A stretch of 64,000 nucleotides of DNA from Phycomyces blakesleeanus NRRL 1555(-) (Eukaryota; Mucoromycota; Mucoromycetes; Mucorales; Phycomycetaceae): positions 375,241 to 439,240 of the forward strand of contig NW_017265149.1 in the NCBI RefSeq assembly GCF_001638985.1, given 5' to 3'. The notes under the pieces are model-generated. The model saw only the letters and a list, made by a program, of their open reading frames with translations, did not search any database and had not been told where the DNA came from. Positions within the stretch are counted from its first letter, which is position 1; each line of letters begins with the position of its first letter. The position numbers and the translations under genes are program-made. Of the stretch, positions 57,603 through 64,000 are shown piece after piece.

Positions 57603-58429
57603 TCTTTTTTGTGATGAATTCATAGGCCTATATAAAGAATACATTAATAAATAATTAGCATAATTTTTAGAAGCATAATTCGCCCCCTCCCCTCAAGTTT
57701 TATGTAAATCTTCACTACAAAGAGTCTAGCTATTATGTATTACAATTGATTTGTAAAAGTGGGTTGAGCAGTTTATTGAATGGATAGTAGACTCTAAGTG
57801 ATGTGGTTGTAAAATGATAAGATTTACAGAAACTTTAGACAAAGTCTAAGTCACATGCTTATATTTCAAATTTTTAAAGATATAGAAAAGAAAAGATATG
57901 TATATATTTGCACTGATTTAAATTAACAGCAAAAATCAAATACTTTACCATAACTTCCACATAGATTTATTAGGACAGCTTTTGAATACTCTTCCAATTT
58001 TATCCATATTTACTATGGCTTATGTCCGTAATAGTGTTTATTTTTATGATGGATTTATTTTACATGATGTCTCAAGAAACTATACTTTTCTTATTCACTC
58101 TTTAAATAGTTATGACCACAACTACTTTAAGTATGATATACTTGTATATACTGTCGGCTACGGATTTAATAAAATCATGTTCACAAATAATATTGCTTTT
58201 CAGGGAATCCGAAAACCCCCTATCATTTTTATAGTTTTTTTGTTAGGTGTTGTTGTAAAGTTATCAAACAAAGAATAAAAAATAATTCTTACAAATAATA
58301 GAAAAAAGTACGCTTCTATAAAATTAATATATAGATATTTGGCTTTAAGTCTAAAAGTAAATAAAGTTTCTATAGTATATATATATATTATACATTAAGA
58401 TATTAAGTCTATGCTCTAGATTGATTGGT
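57603..58429. other. AT-rich intergenic region
   Basis: A 98-codon frame at 57982-58278 starts with ATG and has a hydrophobic C terminus, but it is Phe/Tyr/Ile/Asn-dominated and lacks motifs. I do not call it a gene. (TA)n at about 58376-58390. Confidence 0.5.
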
Positions 58430-60125
<1,696 letters not shown>

Positions 60126-61457
60126 GCAGAGGTAGAGTGAGGATAATAGGGTAATGTAAGAGGGCGTACTGGATTGGGATTATTTACAGGAATCTAGTAC
60201 TGTTACTCCTTTTCTATGAATCCGCAGTTATGTTATAAATCATGAACAAGGATGACGACAATAATGCATTTGATCTGATTGAATATCGGATAAAATATAT
60301 TACCGCTAAAGAGTGGCTTATAAAAGAGTAGAGGAAATGGTTTTGATACCAGGTTAGGGTGACCATGGCATGTATGACGGTAATAAGAATTGGGTATATG
60401 TTTTATTGGAATACATGCATTTGGATAACTATATATTAATTGTAATTTTTTATTCTTATATAAACCTGCTTTTTAATATTTTAATAATTATTCACAATAG
60501 TTTTTAAAAAAAAATTCGTCTTTCAGACTTTGAAGTAGCGCATATCCAGTGCATACTCAAGTTCTTTTTATACGATATCCAAGTCAATTCACTGACCATC
60601 ATTTAAGTATATAGAAATACGGATTTTTATTGTCAAAGCTTAATTAAAAAAATTTACAAGAGAACGCAAATATAAAGTATATGAAATTTGACTACTAATA
60701 TAACAAAAAAATTCCTTGTCACTATCCAAAATCGAAACAACCGGGTTTAAACATATTTCGTTAATCCTAAGGGGGTCAAAGATTTCTTATAGGAGCCGAC
60801 GTTTCGATTTTACCAGAGTAGCTAAATGTGACATGCTGTTCAAAGTATAATGATTACACATTCCTGCTAGAGAAATCAGCGTAAGATTTCTTGATTTCTA
60901 ACCCCTAATCAACGAACTTTAATTTTATTTTTTTCAACACGTCATTTAGGACCCCAGTGTGGCAGCTAGCACTATTTACTTGAAAAATGAACATAGTATC
61001 ATGCTCTTTATTTAGTTTTGAGTACAATGGCTTTTTTGGCGCTCTAAATGGAATTTATATAATTAGAAAAAATTAAGTAAAAGAAATTGTAAATAATTTA
61101 CGCAGTGATAAAATGTAACAGTTTTAAGCAGGGAAAATGTAGAATTTTAAAGCGAAATCTGCTTTCCACCTTAATTTTTGCTCATAGAGTACTCATCCTC
61201 TTATAGCGTAGGGAGATTTTCTTGATATAGACCTTTGTCTAAACAGAAATTCCTTTTAAATAAATAAATAAATAAATAAATGAATAAAAGTAAATGTAAA
61301 ACTTCATATGTGACATAAGAAGGAAACAAATTATTGTAGTGCAACACAAGACTTCACAATAAAGGTATGAGACGTCACATGAAGATCTTCTTCATATTCT
61401 TTTTTTCTTTTTATAATTTTATTTGTTTCGTTGTCATCAACATTTTGGTGGTCGGGC
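60126..61457. other. Divergent intergenic region between kinase and GPR107-like genes
   Basis: About 1.3 kb separating two divergently transcribed genes; AT-rich with an (AAAT)n run at about 61260-61285. No coding sequence seen; holds both promoters. Confidence 0.5.
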
Positions 61458-63443
61458 ATGTCAGTGTGGCCCTTGTTTAGAATCATCCTGGCCCTTATTC
61501 CGATTTGCGTCTGTTGGCAGGTCCAGGCAGATCAAGATATTATATTAAAGCACGACCTACGTAAAATCGTTCCAACTGCCCAGTTTGGATTCCTCTCCAG
61601 GGGCCAACTTACTCTCACGCTACAAGACTATAAAGTAAGAATTCTCAGATAAATGAATTAATATTAAAAGAACATGACTATTCGTTTATTGTGTCATAAA
61701 GTTGGATAATCCATCAGCACCTGGTCCTATTGGATTTTATATACGCAAAGGAGAAATTTATGGAGAAACATGGGAGGAAAAAGCAGATCAAGGTTGTATT
61801 CTAGAGAAGAGTGAAATAACAGATGAAATAGCAGACGGAATTAGTGTGGTCGAGAGCTTGGAAGAGATAACAGAAAGGTAAATACAAAAGAGGAAAGAAA
61901 TAAAAGAGATTTAAAACAGAAATGTTTAAATCTATGAAAACATAGATGGCAGAAGACCCTGACAGTAGAGCCAAGCGAGGAAGGAGTATGGAAAATAATA
62001 CTGGTAAATTGTAAAAATACCGGAGTATCACTTAATGTAAGCATCAATAAATCGGACAGAAGAAGTTCATCGGATATGTAAGTACTGACTGGCGATTGCT
62101 GATATAATGCATATTTTTTTTAGCTGGAGATGAGCATGATAAATCCCGGGAATAACCATTTATCAGCAGGAGACACACCTCTTTTTAAAGTATACGGAGC
62201 TGTGTTTCTCTGTTACCTGTGTTTATCCATTTATTGGTTGTATTTGATCGTTCAAAAAGATACAACAGTTTTTCGTGCTCACTGGTTTATGTAAGTTTCT
62301 ACATTCTGATGTTTTCTTTTATATGTCAATTTTTGACTAATGGTTTATAGGCTTCTACTTGTAATGAGCATGTGTTTTAACAAGGCATTGCAATCAGTAA
62401 GCTGCCATAACTATACATTCGGCAAGATGGACCTCATAGTTTGGTTTAGGCGAAGTACTATTACATGAAGATTGGACTCTTAAGTAATGGTTGGCGTATC
62501 GGTTTTTATGTTTTTGCATTGTAAGTACTAAAGAGATCATTGGTGTTCCTCCGTCCACCCACATTGAATTTAACGGGATCATTAGTATTAAAGGGTTCCT
62601 AAGTATTCTGATTATTGGTAAACACGGTTGAGCAAAGGAAACACATACCGGCGGTGAATAATACAAAATATATAGTCTTGTTAGCCTCTGGATGGATATT
62701 TATCAAGCCATTTCTATCTAGCAAGGACAAACGGGTCATTTCTGTACTTGTTCCATTGCAAATATTAGCTAATGTAGCAACTGCAATACAGAGTGAGGCA
62801 GCTATTAAATCTACTGATTGGACAGTATGGGTAAGCATAGTATGATGCAAAAAAAAACATATGCGCATATATATATAATTCAAGAAATAATGTAATGATT
62901 TTTTATAAATATAGACGGCGATTCTGCCTTTGGCTGACATTTTTGCCTGTGGAGTTGTACTATGGACAATTTTACAGACACGAAAACATCTTGGAGCCGC
63001 AGCATCTGCAGATGGAAAAGGTAATTTGATACCAAAACATTATTAGTTAAGTGAGGTATTGATTGTATAAAAAGAACTTGATGTCTTGAAAAAATATGAC
63101 CTGTGGTCTTCGTTCTATATTGTTGGGCTCGTGTATGTGTATATTACACGTATAGTTGTGCAACTCTTACAAGTATCGTTACCGTTCCGTTACGTGAGCT
63201 GGTTAGGAGTAGCTGTAGGCGAGCTTGCTACATTACTATTTTTTGGGTTTATTGGGTAAGGGATAGTATTGGGTAAGGTGATATCGAGACCTTTGAAATT
63301 GAATATGTATATGATCTAGACATACTTTTAGGCCATCTTTAAACAATCCGTACATGGATCTACCTGATCAACACTCAATTGATTGGCGTGACAGCCGAGA
63401 AGATAGAGGTCAGACCATGGTAATGAACCGAAGAGATATATAA
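61458..63443 (+). CDS. GPR107/GPR108-type seven-span membrane protein
   Basis: Eleven exons, 61458-61634, 61702-61877, 61946-62036, 62124-62290, 62351-62396, 62450-62520, 62586-62617 (32 nt), 62676-62830, 62915-63020, 63075-63255 and 63332-63443, give 437 aa with all phases consistent. A signal peptide covers residues 1 to about 25 (LFRIILALIPICVCWQVQA). The lumenal domain includes IVLNCKNTG-type sequence (here ILVNCKNTGVSLN), leading into NNHLSAGDTPLFKVYG, the family signature before the first span. Seven hydrophobic segments follow, among them LLASGWIFIKPFLSSKDKR and PLQILANVATAI, which match GPR107 closely, then YVYITRIVVQLLQVSLPF and a C-terminal NNPYMDLP motif. The family acts in Golgi/endosome trafficking. 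The total is shorter than animal GPR107 mainly in the lumenal part. The first usable ATG is 61458. Confidence 0.88.
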
Positions 63444-64000
63444 ATCTCTTTGAACTAGAAATGAGATTTATTTCTTAGAAAAATAGTGTAATTGCTACAA
63501 GATATGTATTTATATAATTCAATGCACAAACAAGTAGTGTCATCTTTACTATTTTATTTTATATACTACTCGCAACTTTTGTATCTTCTAATAAATGTAA
63601 TGATACAAGTTACACAAGTTTCTAGGACAAATGGTAGGATATAACTCGGTTTCGTTTAGATATATCATATAAAGATCATCGTTGGAGACGAAATAAATAG
63701 TGAATTCAAGAAATATATTGTGCCAATAACGAGTTGAAGTATCCAAAAAATTTCTATTCTTTTATTTGAACATTGGAAGTGCTTATAATTTATCTGTAAT
63801 TTTTTCTTCTTTTTCTCTCTATTTTTCTTCCTTTCTTTATTTATAATTTTTGAATCCATCAAGCTAATCATATTAAAATATACTAAATACAGACATACGC
63901 TTTTTCACAACAAGAAGGAAAGAACAGCTAAAAAAAGCCTTCACTTATTTTTGACGAACACAAACAAAACTACGTCACCAGTAGGCTCGTTCATTTCATT
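63444..64000. other. AT-rich 3' flank
   Basis: A CTTTTTCTCT-rich tract at about 63805-63840. No gene seen up to the window edge. Confidence 0.5.

Noticed and set aside
57982..58278. 98-codon plus ORF with hydrophobic tail
   Set aside because: Composition follows AT-rich background, no conserved motif, no splice or promoter support.
62037..62077. Extending exon 3 of the GPR107-like gene to the GTAAGT at 62078
   Set aside because: That donor gives a phase that hits a stop in the next exon; the GTAAGC donor at 62037 restores frame and family similarity.

Overview
This window looks like nuclear DNA of a filamentous fungus, most likely Mucoromycota (Mucor/Phycomyces-like; the genus is my inference). 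The evidence is AT-rich spacers full of homopolymers, genes split by many short introns of about 50-110 bp (GT-AG, often GTAAGT...CTAAT...AG), fungal-type mitochondrial and signalling proteins, and decayed Tc1/mariner, Plavaka-like and probable Fanzor-like elements. No bacterial-style operons, rRNA or convincing tRNA genes were found. Exon models were built by hand from splice consensus, reading phase and protein-family conservation.

Left part (1-10.9 kb): a truncated coiled-coil gene on the minus strand; an intact GNAT acetyltransferase gene (3210-3813) with two decayed relatives (about 4.56-4.96 and 10.44-10.93 kb); and between those relicts a three-copy tandem array of small acidic proteins. 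Each array unit is about 1.75 kb, and all three copies keep one intron position and a conserved upstream block. I recognise no family for this array, and it is the best candidate here for an undescribed lineage-specific system.

From 11 to 20 kb the sequence is accessory: two degenerate Tc1-like transposases, minisatellites with a 54-bp unit and others, a cluster of CCAGTGG/CCACTGG motifs, and a GC-richer relict.

From 20.7 to 44.5 kb: mitochondrial processing peptidase beta; a 795-aa protein with PEF heptad repeats; an intact single-exon zinc-finger transposase-like ORF of 1002 aa next to foldback DNA; mitochondrial cytochrome c peroxidase; a Fanzor-like relict; a Yrb2/RanBP3-type Ran-binding protein; and an EXTL2/GT64-like type II membrane glycosyltransferase.

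From 46 to 64 kb: a 323-aa disordered protein; an RSPRY1-type SPRY-RING protein whose RING lacks one zinc ligand; a 1146-aa WW-domain protein with an RS-like N terminus; a 392-bp MITE with perfect 22-bp inverted repeats; an S6-kinase-like AGC kinase with a GC-AG intron and a 21-nt exon; and a GPR107/108-type seven-membrane-span protein in 11 exons.

Apart from the tandem array and its relicts, the genes look like unlinked housekeeping and regulatory functions. Two mitochondrial enzymes, one nuclear-transport factor, one TOR-pathway-type kinase and two endomembrane proteins are interspersed with mobile-element debris.
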